Under the pieces are notes generated by a model that saw only the letters and a program-made list of their open reading frames with translations, was not told the origin of the DNA and ran no database searches. 10,780 nucleotides of DNA from NCBI GenBank assembly GCA_016926925.1, contig JAFGNQ010000309.1, positions 1 to 10,780 on the forward strand, written 5' to 3'. Shown here one piece after another: positions 1 to 7,212 of the stretch. The position numbers were made by a program, and so were the translations under genes. Position 1 is the first letter of the stretch, and every line of letters starts with the position of its first letter. The DNA is from Candidatus Aminicenantota bacterium (lineage in GTDB: Bacteria > Acidobacteriota > Aminicenantia > Aminicenantales > Aminicenantaceae).

Positions 1-1083
1 ATGGTCAGCTTGATTGATGACCGGTTTCCGGGCCGGCAGAGAAAAGATAGGATTCCTGTTCCTGACGATCTTTTAAAGGAAGACCTTCCCCTGCGCGAGA
101 ATAACATTCAGGAGGAACGACGCCTTTTTTATGTGGGTATGACACGGGCAAAAAAAAGTCTGTACTTAAGTTGGGGAAGAGATTATGGAGTGAAGAGGTT
201 GAAAAAAGTCAGTCCGTTCGTGTTGGAGGCCTTGGATCTCCCAAAATCTCCGGAAGGCACTCTGCGCACATCTGTTCTGGAAGAAATAGAAAGATATGCT
301 CTCCTGCCTGCTCAGCCTGTCGTCTCCACTAAAGTCAGAGAGCAGAGTCCCATGCGTCTCAGCTTCTTTCAGGTGGATGACTATCTGACCTGTCCACTTA
401 AGTACAAGTACAGGCATGTGATGCGTATCCCGGTCCTACCTCATCACAATTTGGTATATGGCCGGATTCTCCACAGTATGATTCACTGCTATCTGAAAAA
501 CAGAATGGCGGGAAAAAAAATTTCAGAGAAAACATTCAGCGAAGAATTTCACGTCCATTGGGTGAATGAAGGGTTTTTGAGCCGGGAGCACGAAGAAATG
601 AGGAAAAAAGAAGGGGAAAAGGCACTTCGTACTTTTTTTCTAAGGGAGGAGGCCTCGAATAGGCTCCCGCTCTATTTGGAGAAATCCTTCCGGTGGCAGT
701 TCAATCACATCCAGTTTGTCGGACGTTGGGATAGGATCGATGCCATCGAAGACGGAGCGGTTATCATCGATTACAAAGCGACAAGCGTGAAGGATCAAAG
801 AGAAGCGGACAGGAAAGCACAACAGAGCCTTCAGATGGATTTGTATGCCCTTTCTTTTGTTAAAACTCAGGATATCCCGCTTGTAGAAACTCGGCTCCAT
901 TTTTTGGAATCTGATACCGTCGGCCGGGCTAAAAAAGGAGAAAAGGAGCGTGCCAGAGCTCTGGATAAAATTAAAGAAGCCGAAAAGGGGATCCGTGTGC
1001 AGGATTTTCCGGCCCGACCGGACTGGCACAACTGCAATCTCTGTGACTTCAAGGCGATTTGCCCCGATTCCTTCGCCTACTGA
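1..1083 (+). CDS. UvrD/Rep-family helicase fused to Fe-S PD-(D/E)XK nuclease, C-terminal part (5' truncated by window edge)
   Basis: This is the C-terminal 360 residues of a superfamily 1 DNA helicase-nuclease. The frame is open at the left edge, and the first codon falls in the conserved helicase stretch before motif VI, so base 1 is not the true start. Visible features are the D-D-R-F-P stretch (residues 6-10), helicase motif VI E-R-R-L-F-Y-V-G-M-T-R-A (39-50), a linker of roughly 70 residues, then a RecB/AddB-like nuclease from about 118. The nuclease shows motif I His158, Asp244, the D-Y-K core (Asp257, Lys259) and the Q-x3-Y motif (Gln278, Tyr282). Cys131 plus Cys345-x2-Cys348-x5-Cys354 match the iron-sulfur staple of AddB-type nucleases. 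From family knowledge it should process DNA double-strand ends for recombination. Motor and Fe-S nuclease on one chain recall AdnAB-type subunits. It reads toward sppA, and a repeat with a hairpin follows at once. Confidence 0.9.
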   Translation: MVSLIDDRFPGRQRKDRIPVPDDLLKEDLPLRENNIQEERRLFYVGMTRAKKSLYLSWGRDYGVKRLKKVSPFVLEALDLPKSPEGTLRTSVLEEIERYALLPAQPVVSTKVREQSPMRLSFFQVDDYLTCPLKYKYRHVMRIPVLPHHNLVYGRILHSMIHCYLKNRMAGKKISEKTFSEEFHVHWVNEGFLSREHEEMRKKEGEKALRTFFLREEASNRLPLYLEKSFRWQFNHIQFVGRWDRIDAIEDGAVIIDYKATSVKDQREADRKAQQSLQMDLYALSFVKTQDIPLVETRLHFLESDTVGRAKKGEKERARALDKIKEAEKGIRVQDFPARPDWHNCNLCDFKAICPDSFAY

Positions 1084-1203
1084 ATGAGTTGCAACGCAGC
1101 CGATGCTGTGAGATCGGTTCGCCCGAAGGGTAAAAAATGGCGGCAATAAGGCTGGATGCTCTTGAGATTGAAAGTGCCGGCGGTTTTTATAAATAATTCA
1201 GGC
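1082..1203 (+). repeat. Dispersed imperfect repeat, copy A
   Basis: This stretch of about 120 bases starts over the stop of the helicase-nuclease gene. By eye it aligns along its whole length with the reverse complement of 10638-10759, at roughly 70 percent identity with a few small gaps. The longest identical block is GGTAAAAAATGGCGGC (1129-1144). Shared blocks around it include TGCAACG, GATCGG, GAAAG/GAGAG-TGCCG and ATAAT-CAGGC. The element is intergenic in both copies. It carries a hairpin (1131-1189) that is also present in copy B. Its family is not recognised. Confidence 0.75.
1131..1189. terminator. Probable bidirectional terminator within repeat copy A
   Basis: Bases 1131-1144 (A-rich then GGCGGC) and 1176-1189 (GCCGGCGG then T5) form an imperfect 14-position stem with two mismatches and one G-T wobble, around a loop of about 31 bases. 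An A tract on the left arm and a T tract on the right arm give a U run on either strand. It sits between two convergent genes, where a shared terminator is expected. Confidence 0.5.
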
Positions 1204-1210
1204 GCCTGGG

Positions 1211-2929
1211 TTATTCGGGAGTCGTGAATATGCAGGGCATAACAGCTAGAACTCCGGCCTTCTCGAAAATCCGAAACATTTGGAGCCATCTGTCGAGAGT
1301 GCGATTCGAGATAGCTTTAATCCCTGCAAAGGGATTGGTGAAGATCGACTTCCAGAAAGAGGCCTTTTTGGGCCAGACCACAAGCTTGACACTCTCACTT
1401 TCTGGGATGCCGGCTATCTCTTTAGCCAAAATGAAAGCTTTGGAAAGATCGCCGAGCTCATCGACCAGGCCGAGTTCCTTTGCTTGATTTCCAGTCCACA
1501 CGCGGCCTTTTCCAACCTTGTCTACTTCTTCTTTTGTCATATTGCGACCCACGGCCACTTTGGTGATGAACCGATCATAGCTCCATAAGATCTGTTCCTT
1601 CATGAGGTCCTTTTCTTCGGGCGTGAGTTTTCGAAAAGTTGAGAACATATCCGCTTTTCTGCCGAATGTGAGTTTCTCCGAGGAAATGCCCAGTCTTTTG
1701 TAAAGTTTCATCATATTGAATTTGCCGAAGATAACACCTATGGACCCGGTCAGTGTTTGAGGGTGAGCCACGATCTTATGAGCATCCATTGCCACCCAAT
1801 ACCCGCCCGATCCAGCCATGTCCGACATCGAGACAATAAAGGGTTTTTGTTTTTTCGTCAGGACAACTTCCCTCCCTATGATGTCCGAGGCGACTGCCGA
1901 ACCGCCGGGGCTGTCTATGCGGAACACGACAGCTGCGATGGAGGAATCCTGCCTGATGCTTTGCAGCCAGCGAGCTATCGTACTGCTTCCCATACTCTTA
2001 CCCTTGATGCTTTCACCTGTGTGGATGGGCCCGACGCCATAGATGAGGGCTATCTTTCTTCCTCTAGTTAGTCCGGAGGATTTGGTTTTGGATTTAAGAT
2101 ATTGTGCGTGGCTGATCCTATAGATATGGCTGCTTCCCCCCTTAAGAAAGTCCTCCAATTCGTCTTCGTAGAGGAGTGCGTCCACTAGGTCCAATTCTTT
2201 AGCTTTCTCGCCAGTAAACACGCCTTGATCAATAAGTTCGTGTACTTCCTCCTCTGTTTTTCCTCGAGCCTCCGCAATGGAAGCGATATAGAGATCGAAG
2301 ATATCGTTGTAAAGAGATGCCATCATCTCCTTATGGCTGGGTGAGAATTTTTCTTCTGTGAACATGTTGTAAGCTGTTTTGAATTCATCGACGCGTTCCA
2401 CTTCTACTTCGATCCCCAATTTATCCAAGGCTCCTCTCAGGAATAGAAAATGACCTCCGATTCCGTTGATGATCAGGGAGCCCAGGGGATGCAGGAAAAT
2501 GTGATCGCAGGCAGTGGCCAGGTAATATTCCTTATCGAAATCCATGGTCTCGGAGATATAGGCCACGGTCGTTTTCCCGGATTTCTTGAAGTCCAGCACA
2601 AGACTTCTGATCTCGTTTATTTTTGCCCAATCGCAGCTCAAGTGGCCGATCCTCAGGATGACTCCTTTTATTTTTCCATCGGCTTTTGCTTTGTGAAAAT
2701 TCACCCAAATATCATGCAGCGAAAGAGCATTCCCTCCAAAGAAATAGTCCGTCACCATGTCGGAAACCGGGTGCTCATCCAGAGGTCCTGAAAGGGGCAT
2801 TTCCAAATAAGTGTTCGGCTTGACGGCAACAGGCTGCGCCACTTCAATGAAGAAGAGTGAGGCAGCCACGGCGATGATCAGTACAAAGAATATCAAGAAG
2901 ATAATCAGCACATAAGTTCCTTTCTTCAT
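1211..2929 (-). CDS. sppA: Signal peptide peptidase SppA, 67K type
   Basis: A 572-residue inner-membrane serine protease that by family knowledge cuts signal peptides left after export. An N-terminal membrane anchor spans about residues 5-29. Two tandem Clp/SppA-fold domains follow. The N-terminal domain carries the catalytic lysine in V-D-E-F-K-T-A (Lys184), matching the E. coli Lys209 context. The C-terminal domain carries the nucleophile in M-A-G-S-G-G-Y-W (Ser374), matching E. coli Ser409. Other family blocks are R-I-D-S-P-G-G-S (337-344) and L-T-G-S-I-G-V (393-399). The two-domain length fits the 67K class, not the short SppA form. The start is supported by GAGG eight bases upstream. The last 50 or so residues, past the protease fold, are basic and hydrophobic and not recognised. 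It appears monocistronic, divergent from the ABC exporter operon and convergent with the helicase-nuclease gene. Confidence 0.96.
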   Translation of the reverse strand: MKKGTYVLIIFLIFFVLIIAVAASLFFIEVAQPVAVKPNTYLEMPLSGPLDEHPVSDMVTDYFFGGNALSLHDIWVNFHKAKADGKIKGVILRIGHLSCDWAKINEIRSLVLDFKKSGKTTVAYISETMDFDKEYYLATACDHIFLHPLGSLIINGIGGHFLFLRGALDKLGIEVEVERVDEFKTAYNMFTEEKFSPSHKEMMASLYNDIFDLYIASIAEARGKTEEEVHELIDQGVFTGEKAKELDLVDALLYEDELEDFLKGGSSHIYRISHAQYLKSKTKSSGLTRGRKIALIYGVGPIHTGESIKGKSMGSSTIARWLQSIRQDSSIAAVVFRIDSPGGSAVASDIIGREVVLTKKQKPFIVSMSDMAGSGGYWVAMDAHKIVAHPQTLTGSIGVIFGKFNMMKLYKRLGISSEKLTFGRKADMFSTFRKLTPEEKDLMKEQILWSYDRFITKVAVGRNMTKEEVDKVGKGRVWTGNQAKELGLVDELGDLSKAFILAKEIAGIPESESVKLVVWPKKASFWKSIFTNPFAGIKAISNRTLDRWLQMFRIFEKAGVLAVMPCIFTTPE

Positions 2930-2965
2930 TGCAGTACCTCATGCATTCAAATAATTTATCCGATT

Positions 2966-2995
2966 ACTATAACAAAAATTGTACTCATATTTGAA
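2966..2995 (-). promoter_or_regulatory. Candidate sigma-70 promoter for sppA
   Basis: Read on the minus strand, TTCAAA (2995-2990) and TATAGT (2971-2966) lie 18 bases apart, about 40 bases upstream of the sppA start. The -35 box is a weak match. It overlaps the -35 box of the divergent ABC operon promoter, so the two promoters could interfere with each other. Confidence 0.3.
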
Positions 2996-3019
2996 GCACT
3001 TGATTTTATGATATATGAT
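2991..3019 (+). promoter_or_regulatory. Sigma-70-type promoter for the ABC exporter operon
   Basis: TTGAAG (2991-2996), a 17-base spacer, then TATGAT (3014-3019). This is four of six and five of six matches to the housekeeping consensus at ideal spacing, in AT-rich DNA about 40 bases before the ATPase gene. Confidence 0.6.
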
Positions 3020-3056
3020 ATTGGAAATGAAGTATTCTATGGAAAATTGAGAGGAA

Positions 3057-3983
3057 ATGAGGATGAATGCGCTCGAGATCGATAACATTTCCAAACGGTT
3101 CGGAGATTTCTATGCGGTAAAAAAACTCTCCTTGAGTATCCCCCGGGGAACTATTTATGGGCTCTTGGGGCCCAACGGAGCGGGTAAGACGACGACCATC
3201 CGGATGGTGATGAATATCATCATTCCTGATGAGGGGAGGGTTAAGGTCCTCGAGAGAAAAATGGACGAGGAGATGAAAGAAAGAATCGGGTACTTGCCTG
3301 AAGACAGAGGTCTGTATCCTAAGATGAAAGTAGGTGAGCTTCTTCTTTTTTTGGCGGAATTGAAGGGGTTATCGGGTCAAGACGCACGAAAACAGATCGA
3401 TTACTGGCTGGACAGGTTTGAGCTGACGGATTGGAAGCTGAAGAAAGTCGAGGAGCTTTCGCGGGGAATGCAGCAAAAGGTTCAATTCATAGCCACGGTC
3501 GTCCATAGACCCGAACTCATCATACTGGACGAACCCTTCAGCGGCCTTGATCCGGTCAACACCCAACTCTTTAAAGATATCATGCTCGAGATGAAAAACG
3601 AGGGACGAACCATCATTTTTTCCACGCACAGGATGGAGCAGGTGGAAATGATCAGCGACAACATTTGCCTCATCAACAAGGCGGAAATGGTCCTGGAAGG
3701 AAACCTGAATCATATCAAACAACAGTACGGAAAGAATACGGTTGTCTTGGATTACGAGGGGGATGCGGGTTTCATCAAGAGTTTTCCTGAAATCAGCAAA
3801 ATTGATGATTATGGAAGATACATGGAGATCAAGTTGGTGGAGGGAACGGACCCCCAAATTCTTCTCAATAAAACAGTAGGAAAGGTCAGGATCAATAAGT
3901 TTGAAGTTAAGGAACCGACTCTGAATGCGATTTTTATCGAAAAAGTGAGAGGTCATCATGAAGAAGATTCTGTCGGTCATTAA
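3057..3983 (+). CDS. ABC exporter ATP-binding protein, NatA-like
   Basis: A 308-residue cytoplasmic ATPase that powers the permease encoded next. It shows Walker A G-P-N-G-A-G-K-T (38-45), a Q-loop region in which G-Y-L-P-E-D-R-G-L-Y-P (78-88) has Glu at the usual Gln position as in many NatA relatives, signature L-S-R-G-M-Q-Q-K (134-141), Walker B L-I-I-L-D-E-P (154-160) and the switch His191. About 90 residues after the core form the C-terminal extension (DUF4162-like) common in this subfamily. Two starts are possible: ATG 3057, with GAGAGG only two bases upstream, or ATG 3063 with the same GAGAGG at eight bases. The latter is better placed and would drop two residues. The stop overlaps the permease start by 26 bases. 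NatA/NatB exporters move sodium or other small cations; the substrate here is unknown. Confidence 0.95.
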   Translation: MRMNALEIDNISKRFGDFYAVKKLSLSIPRGTIYGLLGPNGAGKTTTIRMVMNIIIPDEGRVKVLERKMDEEMKERIGYLPEDRGLYPKMKVGELLLFLAELKGLSGQDARKQIDYWLDRFELTDWKLKKVEELSRGMQQKVQFIATVVHRPELIILDEPFSGLDPVNTQLFKDIMLEMKNEGRTIIFSTHRMEQVEMISDNICLINKAEMVLEGNLNHIKQQYGKNTVVLDYEGDAGFIKSFPEISKIDDYGRYMEIKLVEGTDPQILLNKTVGKVRINKFEVKEPTLNAIFIEKVRGHHEEDSVGH

Positions 3984-5232
3984 AAGAGAATACATTCAGA
4001 TAGTCCGGACCAAGGGTTTTATCATCGGGACAATTCTGGGGCCTGTCTTCATGGGCGCCTTGATCGTAGTTCCCGTTGTTCTTCAATTCGTATCCTTGGA
4101 TCAGCAGGAGAGAATAGGTATTATCGATGAGAGCCATTCAATTTTCATGGAATTGGATAAGGCTCTCGATCAGAAAATCAAGGATGGTACGAGGCGTTAT
4201 CTTCTCACTGAGTACATGCTGACGGGCAGTGTGGAAGAATTGAAGCAGGAGTTGAACCGCAAAGTTCTGCAGAAAGAAATCGAGGCCTACATCTTCATCC
4301 CGAAAGATATTTCCGGAGAAGGTGAGGCCGAGTATGTGGCCGAGCATGTTTCCGATTTTGACAAAAGAGGCCACATCGGCCGTGCCTTGAGCAGCATCGT
4401 GATCGGAAAGAGGTTAAGAGGAGAAGGACTCGACCCTGCCAAAATTAACGAGTACATGCGCCCCGTTCGTTTGGCAACGAAGAAAGTGACAAAACGGGGC
4501 GTGGAAAAGGACACAGGGGGAACCTTTATCATCTCTTATTTCTTAGTGCTCATCCTTTATATGACGCTCATTTTTTACGGTCAGATCATTCTCAGGGGAG
4601 TGATAGAAGAAAAGAGCTCAAGAGTCGTTGAAATCGTCCTCTCATCGCTTAGGCCCTTTCAGCTCATGACGGGAAAAATCGTGGGTATCGCTGCCGTCGG
4701 ATTCACACAGTATGCGATATGGACGGTATTCGGAATCGCCGCCACAAGGTACAGTAAGGATTTGATCACCAAGGCTTTTCCTGCGGCGGCGGCCTTTGAA
4801 ATGCCTTCCATACCCTCTTATATATTCATTTACTTCGTGGTGTTTTTTATATGCGGCTATTTCCTCTATGCTACCATATACGCAGCCATAGGATCGATGG
4901 TGAATTCCGAAAAGGAAGCACAGAATCTTGTCATGCCCGTGACCATGTTTTTGGTCGTGCCTATTTTAATGATGATGTTCGTGATCCGGAATCCGAACAG
5001 CACTTTCTCCGTTATCTTATCCATGATCCCCTTTTTCACGCCCATTTTGATGTTGCTTCGAGTCTGCATTCTGCTCCCTCCATTTATCCAAATCGGAGTG
5101 TCGATCCTGCTCTTGATATTGACAACTCTGCTCATGATTTGGATTACGGCAAAAATCTATCGCGTGGGTATTTTGATGTACGGGAAACGCCCCGGCTTTG
5201 CGGAAATCCTTAAATGGATTCGGTACAGCTAG
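3958..5232 (+). CDS. ABC-2 family permease, NatB-like
   Basis: A 424-residue integral membrane partner of the preceding ATPase. One N-terminal helix (about 21-45) is followed by a large extracytoplasmic domain (about 46-185). Hydrophobic segments then lie near 190-212, 240-262, 287-310, 325-343, 352-372 and 378-400. Between segments two and three is the ABC-2 motif I-E-E-K-S-S-R-V-V-E-I-V-L-S-S (216-230), typical of NatB/YhaP-type permeases. The start lies inside the 3' end of the ATPase gene with GAGAGG five bases upstream, so the two are very likely translationally coupled. The stop codon lies in the loop of an intrinsic terminator, so the operon ends here. The function as sodium or drug/peptide exporter cannot be resolved from the sequence. 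Confidence 0.93.
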   Translation: MKKILSVIKREYIQIVRTKGFIIGTILGPVFMGALIVVPVVLQFVSLDQQERIGIIDESHSIFMELDKALDQKIKDGTRRYLLTEYMLTGSVEELKQELNRKVLQKEIEAYIFIPKDISGEGEAEYVAEHVSDFDKRGHIGRALSSIVIGKRLRGEGLDPAKINEYMRPVRLATKKVTKRGVEKDTGGTFIISYFLVLILYMTLIFYGQIILRGVIEEKSSRVVEIVLSSLRPFQLMTGKIVGIAAVGFTQYAIWTVFGIAATRYSKDLITKAFPAAAAFEMPSIPSYIFIYFVVFFICGYFLYATIYAAIGSMVNSEKEAQNLVMPVTMFLVVPILMMMFVIRNPNSTFSVILSMIPFFTPILMLLRVCILLPPFIQIGVSILLLILTTLLMIWITAKIYRVGILMYGKRPGFAEILKWIRYS

Positions 5233-5253
5233 GACTCATGTGCCGGGTTTTTT
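5221..5253 (+). terminator. Intrinsic terminator of the ABC exporter operon
   Basis: CGGTACA (5221-5227) pairs with TGTGCCG (5239-5245) as seven base pairs including one wobble, with an 11-base loop. GG and T6 (5248-5253) follow. The permease stop TAG (5230-5232) lies in the loop. It separates the exporter operon from the ECF operon downstream. Confidence 0.7.
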
Positions 5254-5306
5254 CACAGTAGAGAACGGACCTCTCTCCCCATCGACCGAGTTCGCGGCGG
5301 GTACCG

Positions 5307-5332
5307 TGAACCTTTTATCCGATCTATCCGTA
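5307..5332 (+). promoter_or_regulatory. ECF-type promoter of the sigma/anti-sigma operon (probable autoregulation)
   Basis: TGAACC (5307-5312), a 16-base spacer, then CGTA (5329-5332). The Bacillus sigma-W-type consensus is TGAAAC-N16-CGTA, and an AAC-containing -35 box is general in ECF promoters. It is the only such pair I found in the window. It lies about 35 bases before the first gene of the operon that encodes an ECF sigma factor, as expected for self-activation. Confidence 0.65.
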
Positions 5333-5365
5333 GAAGGGTTTGAAAATGATGGAATGAGGTTACCG

Positions 5366-5788
5366 ATGCGAAATTCAATAACCGTGACTCTGGCTTCTCT
5401 GGCCTTGGTGTTGATCGCCCTGCTGTCGGGCTGTTTGACCGTCAGGGTCATCAAAAACGTTAAAGACCCCGATCGCCACTTCGTCCAGGCATACAAGAGA
5501 ATTGAGGATATACACAAACGCAATCCTGAGCGGGAAGGCCGAACGCACAGGATCCATGCTTTGTTCTTCGAAGCTTCGGAGCAGGAATTGATTAGAATCT
5601 CGGCACCATTTTGGATAATCGACTCATGTCTGGACTTCAGGATTACGACCTCGGATGAGGAGTTTTTTGATTTTAATCATCGGTACGACATCGACTGGAA
5701 GGACATCAGAGATCTTCAGCAAATGGGACCCGGCCTGCTGGTTGAAATCGATGACGAGGATGGAAAGGTTTTAATCTGGGTGGACTGA
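5366..5788 (+). CDS. Lipoprotein with C-terminal YvlB/LiaX-like domain, first gene of ECF operon
   Basis: A 140-residue predicted lipoprotein. The frame is open back to 5198, but ATG 5366 is preferred: GAGG (5356-5359) lies six bases upstream, and this start puts a signal peptide at the N terminus. The hydrophobic stretch 7-20 is followed by lipobox L-S-G-C with the lipidated residue at Cys23. A short charged linker (about 30-58) leads to a domain at about 60-140. That domain contains Y-D-I-D (107-110), G-P-G-L-L-V-E-I (121-128) and a terminal I-W-V-D (137-140). It aligns with the C termini of the two downstream genes at 7213 and 8131. The sigma factor gene follows within about 40 bases. Its function is unknown. 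By analogy with YvlB/LiaX-type domains it may sense or bind something in the envelope. Confidence 0.8.
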   Translation: MRNSITVTLASLALVLIALLSGCLTVRVIKNVKDPDRHFVQAYKRIEDIHKRNPEREGRTHRIHALFFEASEQELIRISAPFWIIDSCLDFRITTSDEEFFDFNHRYDIDWKDIRDLQQMGPGLLVEIDDEDGKVLIWVD

Positions 5789-5826
5789 GCTGTAAAAAAA
5801 TCAATTTGAGTATTTCTTTGGAAGAA

Positions 5827-6408
5827 ATGAAGGTTGAAAGAGTCGAATCCCACGATGCCGTCTTCACTCTCGTCGATAGGATGAAAAATGGCGATAGAGA
5901 GGCATTTATGGCTGTCATCCGTCTCTATCAAAAAAAGGTTTTTCTATTGGCTTATTCCTATTTCCGTAACAGCGAAGATGCCATGGATATCGTTCAAGAA
6001 ACATTTTTGAGATTGTATCAGAAGGCAGGCATGTTCCAAAAGGGACGAAATTTTCAGAATTGGCTTCTCCAGATCGCTAAGAACCTCTGCATCGATTTTT
6101 ATCGTAAAAACTATAAAAGGAGCAACGGGCTGCAAAGAGAAAAGAGTTTGGAGGATTTGAATTCTCCGGTCGGAGAGTCCGATAATTGCCAGACTTCGTC
6201 TGACATTCACCATATTTTTTCCGAGTGTTTGAAGGGACTGACGGAAAAACAGAGAATGATCTTTACCATGAAACATTACAACAACCTTGAATACCGTGAG
6301 ATCGCACAGATATTGAAGATATCCGTAGGAACGGTGAAATCCCTTCATTTCAAGGCCGTGCAAAATTTGCGCACATTGATGACTCCTTATTTGGAGGGAC
6401 AGTCATGA
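5827..6408 (+). CDS. ECF-type RNA polymerase sigma factor
   Basis: A 193-residue sigma-70 family factor of the extracytoplasmic function group. Region 2 covers about residues 18-95 and includes D-A-M-D-I-V-Q-E-T-F-L-R-L-Y (51-64) and N-W-L-L-Q-I-A-K-N-L-C-I-D (78-90). A variable linker follows (about 96-130). Region 4 covers about 133-185 with L-T-E-K-Q-R-M-I-F (138-146) and the helix-turn-helix Y-R-E-I-A-Q-I-L-K-I-S-V-G-T-V-K (156-171). There is no region 1.1 or 3. ATG 5827 is preferred, with GGAAG just before it; a TTG at 5806 would add seven residues but has no ribosome site. The stop overlaps the anti-sigma start by four bases (ATGA). It should direct polymerase to promoters such as the one at 5307-5332. 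Confidence 0.93.
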   Translation: MKVERVESHDAVFTLVDRMKNGDREAFMAVIRLYQKKVFLLAYSYFRNSEDAMDIVQETFLRLYQKAGMFQKGRNFQNWLLQIAKNLCIDFYRKNYKRSNGLQREKSLEDLNSPVGESDNCQTSSDIHHIFSECLKGLTEKQRMIFTMKHYNNLEYREIAQILKISVGTVKSLHFKAVQNLRTLMTPYLEGQS

Positions 6409-7211
6409 ACGACTGCAAAAAATACAACAAAGACTTGATTGCTTTCCTCTATGGAGAGCTGAAGGAAGAACGGAAGAAGGACATTGAGAATCATCTGGAT
6501 TCCTGTTTGCATTGCCGGGCGGAAATTGCGGATTTGGAACAAGTTATGAAGGGAGCCGATTCTCTTCATTCGGAGATCGCAAGGGCGATGGGTGCAGTGG
6601 ATTGGGCTTCTCTTCCTGATGATATCGCAAGATCCGTTTTTAACAAGGACTCCCGGATGTCGCGCAAGCGTGAAGTTCGGCCAATTCTCAAAGGGCTGCT
6701 TCAGCCCCGGTTCAAACCCGCACTGGCCGGACTGTTGGCCGGCCTTTTGTTGGGTTCCCTGATGACGGTTTGGATGTTGCGGATGCCGCGCTTAAAACCG
6801 ACCTCAAAAGAAGCGTTTTACGTAACTCAGGATTTTCTGGATCGAGTGGAGCTCGAGATGGCCAGGCGGGAGACGTTGGATTATTTGGAAAAAAGTCAGT
6901 ATGTACTCTTGGACTTTGTCCAAACATCGGCTCAACAATCAAAAGAGACCTGGCGCCAGAGCCTGGCCTCTCAAAAGGCCAGGGATCTTTTGATGAAGAA
7001 GAAGTACATAAATCCCCAATTGGAAAAGTTTCGTTTGTCGAAGGCCAAAGAGATTTGTGATCAGATCGAACTTCTCTTTTTTGAATTGAGCCAACTCAGC
7101 GAAGAACTCTCTGAGGAAGATCTCCGGAGTATCCAGAATCTCATCGAAGACAGACAGCTCATGCTGAAGATCAACCTGTTGAAGAAAGAATTAAAGGAAA
7201 GCGAGGTATAA
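6405..7211 (+). CDS. Membrane-anchored zinc-type anti-sigma factor with long helical periplasmic domain
   Basis: A 268-residue protein. The N-terminal cytoplasmic part (1-50) carries the zinc anti-sigma signature H-x3-C-x2-C (His30, Cys34, Cys37), with Cys4 a possible fourth ligand. One membrane helix lies at about 105-127. The remaining 140 residues, outside the membrane, are rich in Leu, Glu and Lys and look helical or coiled-coil, especially 210-268. Its position directly after the sigma gene with an ATGA overlap, and GGAGGG six bases before the start, indicate coupled translation in a fixed ratio. It should hold the sigma factor inactive until an envelope signal acts on the outer domain, by proteolysis or conformational change; the sequence does not show which. 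It is larger than simple zinc anti-sigma factors because of the extracytoplasmic part. Confidence 0.85.
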   Translation: MNDCKKYNKDLIAFLYGELKEERKKDIENHLDSCLHCRAEIADLEQVMKGADSLHSEIARAMGAVDWASLPDDIARSVFNKDSRMSRKREVRPILKGLLQPRFKPALAGLLAGLLLGSLMTVWMLRMPRLKPTSKEAFYVTQDFLDRVELEMARRETLDYLEKSQYVLLDFVQTSAQQSKETWRQSLASQKARDLLMKKKYINPQLEKFRLSKAKEICDQIELLFFELSQLSEELSEEDLRSIQNLIEDRQLMLKINLLKKELKESEV

Positions 7212-7212
7212 A

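Noticed and set aside
5198..5365. N-terminal extension of the lipoprotein gene back to 5198
   Set aside because: It would overlap the ABC permease gene, its terminator and the ECF promoter, would bury the signal peptide and lipobox, and has a weaker start than ATG 5366 with GAGG at six bases.
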